Assembly: GCF_035984545.1 (NCBI RefSeq)
Contig: NZ_JAXCHP010000001.1
Span: 1,116,001 to 1,180,000 of the forward strand
Reading direction: 5' to 3'
DNA from: Cryobacterium sp. GrIS_2_6
Lineage (GTDB): Bacteria; Actinomycetota; Actinomycetes; Actinomycetales; Microbacteriaceae
DNA length: 64,000 nucleotides
Shown: positions 1 through 7,127 of the stretch, piece by piece
Layout: each line of letters opens with the position of its first letter
Position numbering within the stretch: position 1 is the first letter of the stretch
Notes under the pieces: model-generated
What the model was told of the DNA's origin: nothing
Databases searched by the model: none
The model's input: the letters and a program-made list of their open reading frames with translations, nothing else
Made by a program: the position numbers and the translations under genes

Positions 1-41
1 GGAATCCCCACTGTCCGTCGAGATTTGAGTCTCACCGGAAC

Positions 42-57
42 TTGTACGAGCGTACAA
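42..57. promoter_or_regulatory. 16-bp palindromic operator, copy 1 (upstream of TetR gene)
   Basis: TTGTACGAGCGTACAA is a perfect inverted repeat with 7-bp arms and a 2-bp centre. It lies about 140 bp before the TetR-family gene at 199. A near-identical site recurs at 813-828, right after that gene. Two copies bracketing a TetR gene suggest the binding site of its product, for autoregulation. The binding itself is inferred. Confidence 0.7.
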
Positions 58-198
58 CACTTTGTGGCGTGGACTTTCGAGGGTGATGGCTAATGTGGAA
101 GATAGCTACACGCGGATTTTCCCTTCGGCGCCTGTCGTCGTTCAGGGCTCCGGCAATAGGCCGCGTCGTGCTGAGGCTCGGGAAGCGCAGGAGGCACG

Positions 199-804
199 GT
201 GGCTCGAAATGATTCCCGGTCGGCGGCGATGCGGGACCGGATCCTGGCTGCCGCGGCAATTGATTTCGCCGACCGCGGTTATGCGGGCACCTCGATTGGC
301 CTCATCGCTGAGAAGGCAGCAACCGGAAAGGGGCAGGTTCAATATCACTTCGCCGCCAAGGCCGATATTGCACTCGAACTCGTGCGCGCTTCGTTTTCGC
401 GTCCGCCGTTCGCCAACGTGCTCGATGCTCAGGCTGTTCACGGGATGGAGGCCATCGTCGCTTCAATCCGAGGAGTCGCTGGTGCCTTTCGGGATGACGT
501 CCGCGTTCGAGCCGCAGTGCGCCTAGTCCGGGAGTATCACCTCATCCCGGTCGCCTTGCCGACTCCGTACCTCGGCTGGGTCGCGCGAATCGGGATGCTG
601 CTCCGTGAGGCGGAGGCGGCCGGAGAGATACCGACCGGGCTTGACCATGACCTCGAGGCTTGGCATCTCGTGGCCTACTTTTCCGGTGTGCAGGAGGTCT
701 CCAATCGACTCGCCGACCGCGAGGACCTCCCCGAGCGAATTGAAGAAATGCTCGCACGCGCCCTCCCCGCGCTTGGCGTGGTGTATCCAAAACGCTTCCT
801 CTAG
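199..804 (+). CDS. TetR-family regulator resembling gamma-butyrolactone receptors
   Basis: A 201-residue TetR-type repressor. The N-terminal helix-turn-helix spans about residues 11-58 (MRDRILAAAAIDFADRGYAG, then GKGQVQYHF). The C-terminal half resembles the ArpA/ScbR/CprB gamma-butyrolactone receptors: a PYLGW segment with Trp127, an LLREA stretch and the AYFSGVQEVSNRLADREDL region, close to the family pattern of an FSGVQ motif followed by a short acidic loop. In that family a Trp of this helix lines the ligand pocket. The GTG start is preceded by AGGAGG at 189-194. Palindromic sites at 42-57 and 813-828 flank the gene, so it probably controls itself and the surface-protein gene at 857. The ligand is unknown, and no butyrolactone synthase (AfsA type) is visible in the window. 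The TetR call is secure; the receptor subfamily is an inference. Confidence 0.85.
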   Translation: MARNDSRSAAMRDRILAAAAIDFADRGYAGTSIGLIAEKAATGKGQVQYHFAAKADIALELVRASFSRPPFANVLDAQAVHGMEAIVASIRGVAGAFRDDVRVRAAVRLVREYHLIPVALPTPYLGWVARIGMLLREAEAAGEIPTGLDHDLEAWHLVAYFSGVQEVSNRLADREDLPERIEEMLARALPALGVVYPKRFL

Positions 805-812
805 CTCCCTTG

Positions 813-828
813 TTGTACGGTCGTACAG
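813..828. promoter_or_regulatory. 16-bp palindromic operator, copy 2 (upstream of surface-protein gene)
   Basis: TTGTACGGTCGTACAG matches the site at 42-57 except in the 2-bp centre and the last base. It lies 9 bp after the TetR stop codon and 28 bp before the start of the surface-protein gene at 857. A repressor bound here would block that gene. This is inferred from position and symmetry. Confidence 0.65.
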
Positions 829-856
829 TATGCTGAGTCCCCAAAAGGGGCTTGCA

Positions 857-2080
857 ATGGGGGATTCGATTTTCAGCGAGTTTGAGCGCGCGAGCGGTCC
901 TGAACGTATGGTGCAGGAGCTGCGAGTTCATCTCTCTGCCTTCCCGAAGGCCGCTCGCATCGGCCTCGCCGCCCTGCTCATCACCGGTGCCACCGCCGGC
1001 GGATTCGGCGTCGTCACCGCAGCCAACGCGGCCACGCACGCCAACGCAGTCACGGCTAACCTCGAAGCTGTCACCGCCCTGGCCGCCGCCCGCACCCTGG
1101 ACGCCACCGCCAGCAAGACGCTGGTGGACGACCTGGTTGCCGGCGCGACCCTGAGCACCAAGGTGACCGCCCTGGTGGGGGCCGCAGCCGGCCTCGCCGA
1201 CCCAGGCGCCCTGGCGGCGCTGGAAGCAGCGCGCAAGAGCCTGGTTGACACGGTAGCGAGCATCGCCGCCGACCGTCACCTCGACCTGGCGACCGGCCTC
1301 TCCCTCACGAACGCCATCGCGGCCACAACCGTACCTGGTGTCTCAGCGAAAGCAGAGACCGACACGATCACCGCGGCCACGGCAACCATCGCCAAGCTCA
1401 CCACCGACGCCGCCGGTTCCGCCAAGGGCAACGCACACCTGGCTGCAACCGTTGACAAGGTCACCAAGGCCGTCACCGCCGCGTTCATCCCTGTTGTCAA
1501 CTCGGTCCCGGCATCCGGCCAGGCCCGCCTGGACGCCACCCCGTCGGCCGGCGCGCCCGAACGCGACGCCTTGACCGCAGCCATCGCCGCGGTGAAGGAC
1601 GACGGCACCGTCCTCGACACCCTCTGGACCTACACGCAGGCGGGCATCGCAGCCAAGACGTCACACGACGCCGTCGAAGCCCAGAAGGCCGCCGAAGCCG
1701 CGGCAGCTCAGGCCGCAGCCAATGCCGCCACGAAGGCCAGTTCCTCATCCGGCAGCAGCTCCAAGTCGAGCAGCAGCTCCAAGTCGTCCAGCGGCAGTGG
1801 TTCCTCCTCATCCAGCGGTGGCAGCTCATCCAGCGGCGGTTCGTCCTCCACGGGTGGTTCGTCCTCCTCGGGTGGTTCGTCGTCCGGCGTTGGCTCTCCC
1901 TCTCCTTGGCGTGCAATTCAGATTCACAGCAATTCGGGCACTTGCAACGGGGCTGGCGGGAGCCAGTCAGTCGGCTACGGCAGCACCCTCAACATCCCGG
2001 TTGGTGCCATCAACGTCAGCACCTACGAGGTCTCGGGCTACGGCTGGGGGGCCTCCTGGTCGTGCGACACGGGCTGGTAG
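857..2080 (+). CDS. Membrane-anchored Ala-rich surface protein with Ser/Gly linker
   Basis: A 407-residue protein of no recognised family. About 33 cytoplasmic residues are followed by one hydrophobic segment (about 34-58, ending AANAATHANA), then a long Ala/Thr-rich, probably helical region to about residue 290. Next comes an almost pure Ser/Gly/Lys linker (about 295-350) and a compact C-terminal part (about 352-407) rich in Gly, Ser and aromatic residues, with two Cys (GTCNG and WSCDTGW). The layout suggests an anchored stalk that displays a disulfide-bonded tip. ATG 857 has AAAAGGGG at 843-850; the in-frame ATG at 830 abuts the operator and has no ribosome binding site. The minus-strand gene at 4861-5811 has the same architecture with a different sequence. 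Control by the neighbouring TetR is likely from the operator at 813-828. Confidence 0.75.
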   Translation: MGDSIFSEFERASGPERMVQELRVHLSAFPKAARIGLAALLITGATAGGFGVVTAANAATHANAVTANLEAVTALAAARTLDATASKTLVDDLVAGATLSTKVTALVGAAAGLADPGALAALEAARKSLVDTVASIAADRHLDLATGLSLTNAIAATTVPGVSAKAETDTITAATATIAKLTTDAAGSAKGNAHLAATVDKVTKAVTAAFIPVVNSVPASGQARLDATPSAGAPERDALTAAIAAVKDDGTVLDTLWTYTQAGIAAKTSHDAVEAQKAAEAAAAQAAANAATKASSSSGSSSKSSSSSKSSSGSGSSSSSGGSSSSGGSSSTGGSSSSGGSSSGVGSPSPWRAIQIHSNSGTCNGAGGSQSVGYGSTLNIPVGAINVSTYEVSGYGWGASWSCDTGW

Positions 2081-2156
2081 GCAGTCTCTCCCAGTCGAAG
2101 TGCCGGCCCGCCTTGGCAAAATCCGTTCTGGCATCGCCGGTCTCAGGAGGCTCACC

Positions 2157-2325
2157 ATGGCTCGACTCGTTGCGCTGCCTGGCCGCGTCACCAGCCTGAG
2201 CGCGCCGGGCGCAGTCCGATAGATGAACCCAGAACAGGTCGTCTCCGTGTGTCTGCGGCTCTCGGTCAGCCTCGAAGGTGTGGACTTAGCTTCGTTAAGC
2301 TCAAGCTCGAGGGACGGTCGCTGCC
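2157..2325 (+). pseudogene. Decayed copy of the small gene at 4597-4851
   Basis: A clear ribosome binding site (CAGGAGG, 2144-2150) and ATG 2157 open a frame reading MARLVALPGRVTSLSAPGAV, which ends at TAG 2220-2222. Bases 2169-2315 align with 4612-4756 at roughly 120 of 145 positions by hand count. Many differences fall at third codon positions, so the copies diverged while still under selection. In the copy at 4597 the TAG is a Trp codon (TGG). A 2-base insertion near 2286-2290 then shifts the frame, and similarity stops near 2315. This copy keeps the better 5' end but is broken inside. Function unknown. Confidence 0.7.
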
Positions 2326-3170
2326 AGTACGTATTGCGCGATTCCCTCGGTCATTCCAAGTATCACTAGCCCTATGTGCGGCTGACCGAACTCGTGCTCG
2401 TGGAAGCGGGGTATGTCGCGAAGAGTCATCACCTCATCGATGTAGTTCCGCAGCAACCTCACGGCGGCGGGCAAATCAGGATTCACGAGGCTATCCAGTC
2501 GCTGCTGGACGACCTTAATCGCAGCCAGAGCCAGCTGGCAGAAGACGACCAAGTCGGGATCTTCGGTTAGCGCGACAACTTCATTGCGCACTGCAGCCTT
2601 GAAGGTTGATTTCGCAACGCCATCTCGCCGGAGTCTGAGTTCGATGACAGTGTCTATGCGCTCCCCTCCGCCGTCAGCTACCAGAGCGGATTTCCCGAAT
2701 GACGTAACCAGACCGCGAGATCCGTGCACAACGGCGTTTCGGAGGGAATAGATCACGCGATATGCAAGGGATCCGTCGAAGACTTCGTTGAAGATGCGCT
2801 TGGCTTCTTGCTCTTCGTGGCTCTCCTTACCGTACCGGCGCCGAATGGCGGCCAGAACATGTTCCTCATGCATCCGGATCGCTGCGCTGACAGCGACCAC
2901 ACGGTACTGCAGGTGGGTGGGCCACGTCTCGGCTCGGATCCGGAGTGACTCGTCCGCGGCCATCGCGTGAAGCCGCGTCATGAGGTCATCGAGATCGCTG
3001 TGCGCGACCTTTGCGAACCCGGCTACTCCGCGAATCGCTTCGTACACCGTCGAAATTGCACTACCAACCGCCGAGTACTCGTCAGCGGTGAGTTCCCTAA
3101 CGATATTCCAGGTAATGCTTTTGGGGCCGGTCCGCTCGTACCGGTAGAGGTAGTGTCGCAAGTCGGTCAT
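2301..3170 (-). CDS. Hypothetical protein with a HEPN-like RNxxxH motif
   Basis: A 289-residue, mostly helical soluble protein of unknown family. Residues 141-151 (YSLRNAVVHGS) contain R144-N-A-V-V-H149, which fits the Rx4-6H signature of HEPN ribonuclease-type domains found in toxins, abortive-infection and RNA-sensing proteins. A helix with an ExxAKR-type charged pattern precedes it. No signal peptide or membrane segment is seen. The -10-like TAGTGT at 3177-3182 (minus strand) lies 6 bases before the ATG, so translation is probably leaderless. The gene is divergent from the caspase-like gene at 3629. The pair lies between the two copies of a small duplicated gene, inside the accessory region. 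HEPN membership rests on one motif and is an inference; catalytic activity is unproven. Confidence 0.7.
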   Translation of the reverse strand: MTDLRHYLYRYERTGPKSITWNIVRELTADEYSAVGSAISTVYEAIRGVAGFAKVAHSDLDDLMTRLHAMAADESLRIRAETWPTHLQYRVVAVSAAIRMHEEHVLAAIRRRYGKESHEEQEAKRIFNEVFDGSLAYRVIYSLRNAVVHGSRGLVTSFGKSALVADGGGERIDTVIELRLRRDGVAKSTFKAAVRNEVVALTEDPDLVVFCQLALAAIKVVQQRLDSLVNPDLPAAVRLLRNYIDEVMTLRDIPRFHEHEFGQPHIGLVILGMTEGIAQYVLAATVPRA

Positions 3171-3176
3171 CAGACG

Positions 3177-3182
3177 ACACTA
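3177..3182 (-). promoter_or_regulatory. -10 box of the HEPN-like gene (leaderless pattern)
   Basis: On the minus strand TAGTGT is followed by six bases (CGTCTG) and then the ATG at 3170. This matches the TAnnnT-N6-start pattern of actinobacterial leaderless mRNAs. No good ribosome binding site is present. No clear -35 box was found. Confidence 0.5.
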
Positions 3183-3616
3183 TCGTTGCCCAGACATCAT
3201 CGTGGGGCAGCTGGCCGTTGCAGCAATCGGGGCCGTTCCACCCCAGAGTTGGTCCTTTTTTTACTCGCTTCAGGTGTGGCACCCCGAGCCCGTGCTCGAC
3301 GCGTGGGACAAACTGTTCAGAGAAATTCGGATTGCAATGCTCCGAGCATCTCACCCCGCGCCGTTCCAACTTGCTAGGTTCGACCGGGACAATGACGTGC
3401 GGAAAGTCTGGCGACAGACCCTTTGGGGAAGATGGGTCGAGACCCGAGGGACACGGACAAGGTCCATCCACGAATATATGAAAGAGTCGCGCAACGGGCT
3501 CTACAACTCCAAGGCCAGGTTCGCGACGACTATCACGAGAACTGCGTTGAGCCCGAATACACCGCAAGAATCTCTCGCCAAGGGCATGAACGAACTGATG
3601 GTTCCAAGCTGTGGGG

Positions 3617-3622
3617 TACGGT
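3617..3622 (+). promoter_or_regulatory. -10 box of the caspase-like gene (leaderless pattern)
   Basis: TACGGT is followed by six bases (CAGGCT) and ATG 3629, the leaderless arrangement seen before several genes in this window. It supports ATG 3629 over the in-frame GTG at 3611. Confidence 0.5.
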
Positions 3623-3628
3623 CAGGCT

Positions 3629-4213
3629 ATGGCGACAGCGCTCTTCATCTCGACGGACACAGCTGATCAGGGTCGACGCACCCGAGAACTGATCAGTTCA
3701 ATGAAGAATGTCGAAATCGCGGACTGTTTCAGCCCGGCCGACGTGAGAGAAGCGCTCATGCGCAAGACTTTCGTGACCATCCTCGACGGTCATGGTTCGA
3801 CGTCCGCTCCCTGGCGTTTCCGCTGCGGCCCCGGCCGTGCACCATGGTGGACCCCCTCTGAGCTACTGGATGGATCCGAGCTCGGAGCGGCGCGCCTGTT
3901 GGTCATTGCCTGTGATGGGTCGTGGGACCCCAAATCCCGAGTCGCCCCCGGGAACGCGATTGAGGGGTGGGTCGCAGTTCCACGAACGCGGTCCGAGGTC
4001 ATCGTTACTCAAGGAAAGATTTCTTACAAAGCGACCCGGCGCTTGTACAGACAGCTTGTCACTGAGGATCCCGTCTGCGACTTCAATCGCGCCGTTCAGA
4101 GAGCTGCAGAGAATGCTGGATACTCATTGCGCCCAGAAGAGGGAAGCATCAAGTTTTGTCCAATTCCGGAAGACCCTGATCGCTCTCAGGACGCGGTAAC
4201 AGAGATAGATTAG
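3629..4213 (+). CDS. Caspase/CHAT-like putative cysteine protease
   Basis: A 194-residue protein whose layout fits the caspase fold. A beta-strand runs into H55 (FVTILDGHGST, about 48-58), and after a polar segment a second strand runs into C95 (ARLLVIACDGSW, about 88-99). These match the His-Gly and Ala-Cys elements of CHAT and C14 peptidases. The tail (GWVAVPRTRSEVI, then RLYRQL and DFNRAVQRAAENAG) resembles the post-catalytic strand and helices of CHAT domains. There is no signal peptide and no extra sensor domain, so any sensing must come from a partner. The divergent neighbour at 2301-3170 carries a HEPN-like motif. In bacteria, small caspase-like effectors often belong to defence or regulated-death modules, but that role is inferred here. 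GTG 3611 is an alternative start. Confidence 0.7.
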   Translation: MATALFISTDTADQGRRTRELISSMKNVEIADCFSPADVREALMRKTFVTILDGHGSTSAPWRFRCGPGRAPWWTPSELLDGSELGAARLLVIACDGSWDPKSRVAPGNAIEGWVAVPRTRSEVIVTQGKISYKATRRLYRQLVTEDPVCDFNRAVQRAAENAGYSLRPEEGSIKFCPIPEDPDRSQDAVTEID

Positions 4214-4596
4214 TCCGCCCCGCCCCGCCCCGCCTCCGCCCGAGCGACGCTTCGTGCGTCGGCGTCCGGACCCTCGTCGCCTCCTTCCAATACGGCACGG
4301 AGGCCCGCTGGTTCAGCGATGGCCCAATGATGGTGAGTCCGGCATTCATAAAGTCATTGACGGCGGCCCTAGGGTTTCGTCTCGATGCGACCATCTTCCT
4401 GGTGCTCACAGGCCAGGGTCACAACAGGCGCTCGGAGCTTCTCGACCAAATGCCAACCGCCCGTTCAAAGGAAAGCAGGAATCCGTCGGCTTCCACCATC
4501 CGCTGAATGCAACGGCCCTATTTTTGCCCGTTCCTGCCTTCGTCAGCACGAGCTCTGTTACAGCTGCGCTAACGCTGGCATCTCACGCTCCAGGAC
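4214..4596. other. Gene-poor gap with a C-rich pentamer repeat and a 59-codon frame
   Basis: Just after the caspase-like gene, about 4216-4233 is a short run of CCCCG pentamers. A plus-strand frame, 4327-4506 (ATG ATG GTG..., 59 codons), continues an open frame from about 4258. It encodes a protein-like stretch (VSPAFIKSLTAALGFRLDAT) but lacks a ribosome binding site, and may be the remnant of a larger gene. Nothing else is supported. Confidence 0.35.
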
Positions 4597-4851
4597 TTGA
4601 GAAGTGTCATCGTAGCGCTGCCCGGCCGCGTCACCGGCCTGAGTGCGCCGGGCGCCGTCCGCTGGATCAACCCCGAGCACGTCGTCTCGGTGCGGCCCCG
4701 GCTCGCGGTCACCCTTGAAGGTTTGGACCTCTTCGTTGAACTCAAGCTCGAGGGACTTCCCCTGTTCGAGACCTGGATCGGAACGTTCGAGAATAAGGAG
4801 CTCGCCGACAGCCGCCGGCAGAGCTACCTCGCGGAACTCGCGGCGAGCTGA
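4597..4851 (+). CDS. Small hypothetical protein (duplicated gene, longer copy)
   Basis: An 84-residue soluble protein of unknown family (core VALPGRVTGLSAPGAV, then RPRLAVTLEGLDLFVELKLE). The pattern suggests a small beta-rich fold with a charged C-terminal helix. A decayed paralogue lies at 2157-2325. The only in-frame start is TTG 4597, preceded by a weak CCAGGA; similarity to the other copy begins at 4612, after the start. The 5' end here may therefore have been replaced, and the gene may be poorly translated or inactive. It ends 9 bp from the end of the convergent gene at 4861. Confidence 0.5.
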   Translation: MRSVIVALPGRVTGLSAPGAVRWINPEHVVSVRPRLAVTLEGLDLFVELKLEGLPLFETWIGTFENKELADSRRQSYLAELAAS

Positions 4852-4860
4852 AGCAGGTAC

Positions 4861-5811
4861 CTAAGAGCCGCAGAGTTTGGTACCGCCCATGCCGTTGGAT
4901 GTCAGGCAGGCACCGTTGTTGCTACCGAGCCCGATGCCGCCGCCGACGGGGTGACTGCCGCTGGGACCGGAACCACCACTGCTACCGGAACCACTCGAGC
5001 TGCTGCCGCCGCTGGAGGAACCGGAGCCAGAGCTGGACGAGGTGTACTTCTTCGCGGCCGCCTGCGCATCGGCGACACGGGCTGCCTCTGCCTCAGCGGC
5101 GACTCGCGCGGCCTCGGCCGCAGCGGCCTCAGCGGCGACTCGTGCGGCTTCGATCTCCGCGGCGATGCGCGCTGCTTCCTCGCCCTGGAACGCAGTGAAG
5201 TCGGCAGTCAGTGCCGTGTCGCTCGTGTCGAGCGTCGTGGTGGCGCTCTTCTCCGCTGCGGTGAGCGCAACGATCCGTTCCGCCTGGGCGCGCTCGGTGC
5301 AGGTGGTGGGGATCACGATCTCCGCCAGGGCTGCGCGTGCCGTGGTTGCGGCGCTGACCAGGTCGGTGCCGCTCGGGCGAGCAGCGACGGCCGCGACCTC
5401 GGCAACAGCCGGAACAGCCTCTGTAGCCGCTACGGCTGCGACTGGCGCAACAGCTGCGACACCCGGTCGGGCTGCGTAGGCAGTGCTGGTGCCGCCGTTA
5501 GCCGGCAACGTGGTGCTCGTGACGGCCACGAGGGCCGCGTCGGTCGCTGCGAGAGAGGCAGCTGCGAGCTTGGTAGTGTCGGCGCCGTCCTTCAGGGCCA
5601 CCGTGCACTGGCGTGCGGTCTCTTCGGCGTTGGCGTTGGCCACGCTCACGGAGGTGACGGTGATGCCCGCAGCGACGAGCACAGCGGCGGCGATGATGGC
5701 GATGAGCTTCTTGCGCGGCTTCAGGGCCTTGAGCGCGCGGGCCTTGAGCGTGGGTGCTCCGCCTTTAGGTGCACCGGCGTCCGGGGCACTGGTGGTGATC
5801 TTGTCGGTCAT
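4861..5811 (-). CDS. Membrane-anchored Ala-rich surface protein, second of its kind
   Basis: A 316-residue protein with the same layout as the one at 857. A basic cytoplasmic start (LKARALKALKPRKK) precedes one hydrophobic segment (about 36-60). Then come an Ala/Thr-rich ectodomain and a strong alpha-helical stalk of EAARVAAEAEAARVAD-type repeats (about residues 205-255). A Ser/Gly linker leads to a short tip with two Cys (GACLTSNGMGGTKLCGS). AAAGGGG stands about 10 bases before the ATG, almost the same ribosome binding site as at 857. The two proteins share design rather than clear sequence identity and may form part of one cell-surface structure. Function unknown. Confidence 0.75.
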   Translation of the reverse strand: MTDKITTSAPDAGAPKGGAPTLKARALKALKPRKKLIAIIAAAVLVAAGITVTSVSVANANAEETARQCTVALKDGADTTKLAAASLAATDAALVAVTSTTLPANGGTSTAYAARPGVAAVAPVAAVAATEAVPAVAEVAAVAARPSGTDLVSAATTARAALAEIVIPTTCTERAQAERIVALTAAEKSATTTLDTSDTALTADFTAFQGEEAARIAAEIEAARVAAEAAAAEAARVAAEAEAARVADAQAAAKKYTSSSSGSGSSSGGSSSSGSGSSGGSGPSGSHPVGGGIGLGSNNGACLTSNGMGGTKLCGS

Positions 5812-5915
5812 GGTCTTCAGACCCCTTTCTGAGTTGTCGTGCTGGATGGATGGTGGGTGTGCAGGTGCTCACTGACGTTCATGCGCGATAGAGCGCCGGC
5901 AGTCCTTACTGTCGG

Positions 5916-6470
5916 CTATGCACCGAAGCCGGGACAGGTGGTCCAGAGACCGGTCTTGTTGTCCTGCGCGTCGGCCTGGACGTTCTTGAGGATGCCCTCG
6001 TTGTTAGGGATGTACGCGAAGCCCGCGCGGATGAGGTCTTGGTAGTACTGGTCGCTGTCGAAGTTCCCGGCAAGAACATAGGCGTTTTCCGGGTTCGTGG
6101 TGAAGTACTGAGTAACGAAGGCGAGTGTTTCGTCGTAACCGCAGGCGCCCTGCGCGGGGGTGATCAGGCCAGAGTCAGCGCGGATCTGGATGGTGAGTTC
6201 GCCAGAGAGCTTGTTCTTCTTCTGCTCGAAGGCGTTGGGCCCGACGACGAAGGACCGAGGGCTGAGGACCTTGATCACGGTGACGCCGATCTGACCCTTG
6301 GTGGCCCGTTCGGTAAAGTCACCGTGCGCACTGTTGGGTGCCGGTTGTCCAGCCGTTGCGGTCGGTGAAGTGGTGGCCTCAGTGCTCGGCGCGGCTGCGG
6401 AACAGCCCGTGAGCAGGACGGTTGCAAGGGCTACGACGATGGCGATGCGTGCTGTCTGTGCAATGTGCAT
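5916..6470 (-). CDS. Lipoprotein with a degenerate SNase-like domain
   Basis: A 184-residue secreted lipoprotein. The signal peptide (MHIAQTARIAIVVALATVLL) ends in a lipobox LTGC, so Cys23 is the probable lipidation site. A Thr/Ala/Pro-rich spacer follows to about residue 48. The rest resembles a staphylococcal-nuclease (SNase) barrel: GVTVIKVLSPRSFVV, an IQIRADSG strand, DLIRAGFAYIPN and a terminal KTGLW. The usual catalytic elements seem lost: the DGDT position reads SPRS and the IDTPE position reads ITPAQ. It is therefore likely a binding rather than a nuclease domain. It sits upstream of, and on the same strand as, the surface protein at 4861-5811, which supports a cell-envelope role. Confidence 0.7.
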   Translation of the reverse strand: MHIAQTARIAIVVALATVLLTGCSAAAPSTEATTSPTATAGQPAPNSAHGDFTERATKGQIGVTVIKVLSPRSFVVGPNAFEQKKNKLSGELTIQIRADSGLITPAQGACGYDETLAFVTQYFTTNPENAYVLAGNFDSDQYYQDLIRAGFAYIPNNEGILKNVQADAQDNKTGLWTTCPGFGA

Positions 6471-6665
6471 GGTGATCTACCGATTTTCTTTCTGATATGT
6501 GAACTTGGGCGTTCCCCAGTCAAGCATTATTGCGAATCTCGTAGGACGCAGCGGTGCTGCTTGTGGTGTGAGCTGCTCGCGTCACCGTATCGGTCCGCCA
6601 CAGGTCAATAAGGCAGCGCAACTCATGGCTTGTGCCTCGTACGGGGTGGGCACATGGAAGGCGAT

Positions 6666-6875
6666 TCAATCGGCGTTCTGCTGGTGCCAGGAATCGTCGT
6701 ACAGGCGGAGGCAGGCGAGCTCGACAACCACGAAAACCGCGGTGAGAAGCCACGCCACGGGACCGTTGACCTCGGGGAGGCTCCGTCTGGAGACCAGGGC
6801 CGCAGTCAGCACGACGCTGCCGAGCCGATGAGTCTGTCTGGCGGTGCCCGCGGCAGCGGAAATGCGAGGGGTGTC
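6666..6875 (-). pseudogene. Fragment of a small membrane protein
   Basis: An open minus-strand frame ends at TGA (6666-6668). It includes a hydrophobic helix followed by a polar tail (VAWLLTAVFVVVELACLRLY, then DDSWHQQNAD). The only likely start is GTG 6812, giving 48 residues without a clear ribosome binding site; upstream the frame is closed by TAG at 6876-6878. It could be a tiny membrane protein or, more likely, the 3' end of a broken gene. Confidence 0.3.
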
Positions 6876-6955
6876 CTATCTCCACCCCCGGACGGCGGGA
6901 ATGTCCAATCCACAACGCTGGGATCCAAACACCCGGTGACAGTCACCCCGGCGAC

Positions 6956-7105
6956 CTATGGCGCCACAGCCGGCCCGGCATCGGTCATGAAGAACTTTTT
7001 CCCAGTCGCCGACCGCAACAAACCGACGTAGCAGGTGCCGGCGTCGTTGGTCCCGATGACCATTTCCGTGGACGGCTGAATCAGGGCCGCGCCCAAGCAC
7101 GCCGC
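6956..7105 (-). pseudogene. Pilin-like C-terminal remnant
   Basis: A 49-codon minus-strand frame, closed by TAG at both ends, has no start codon at its 5' end. Its product (GTNDAGTCYVGLLRSATG, then KKFFMTDAGPAVAP) resembles the C-terminal part of type IV pilin-like or type II secretion pseudopilin proteins, which often carry an AGTCYxx strand. A pilin origin is inferred from this short stretch only. Confidence 0.3.
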
Positions 7106-7127
7106 CTAGCCACATTCTGCGCAAGAC

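Larger units (their letters stand above)
3171..3628. other. Spacer between the divergent HEPN-like and caspase-like genes
   Basis: This 458-bp gap carries the outward -10 boxes of both flanking genes. Two plus-strand frames are open: 3202-3666, and 3423-3692 (start TTG). The second encodes a charged stretch (RIYERVAQRALQLQGQVRDD), but it has no ribosome binding site and overlaps the start of the caspase-like gene by 64 bases. Neither frame shows the strong third-position GC of the genes around it. A small third partner cannot be excluded, but I do not call one. Confidence 0.4.

Noticed and set aside
62..526. Open frame overlapping the TetR gene
   Set aside because: No ribosome binding site; Arg/Pro/Ser-rich shadow of the TetR gene, which has clear motifs.
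3423..3692. Possible small gene upstream of the caspase-like gene
   Set aside because: No ribosome binding site, weak codon bias and a 64-base overlap with the better-supported gene; kept only as a note in the spacer entry.
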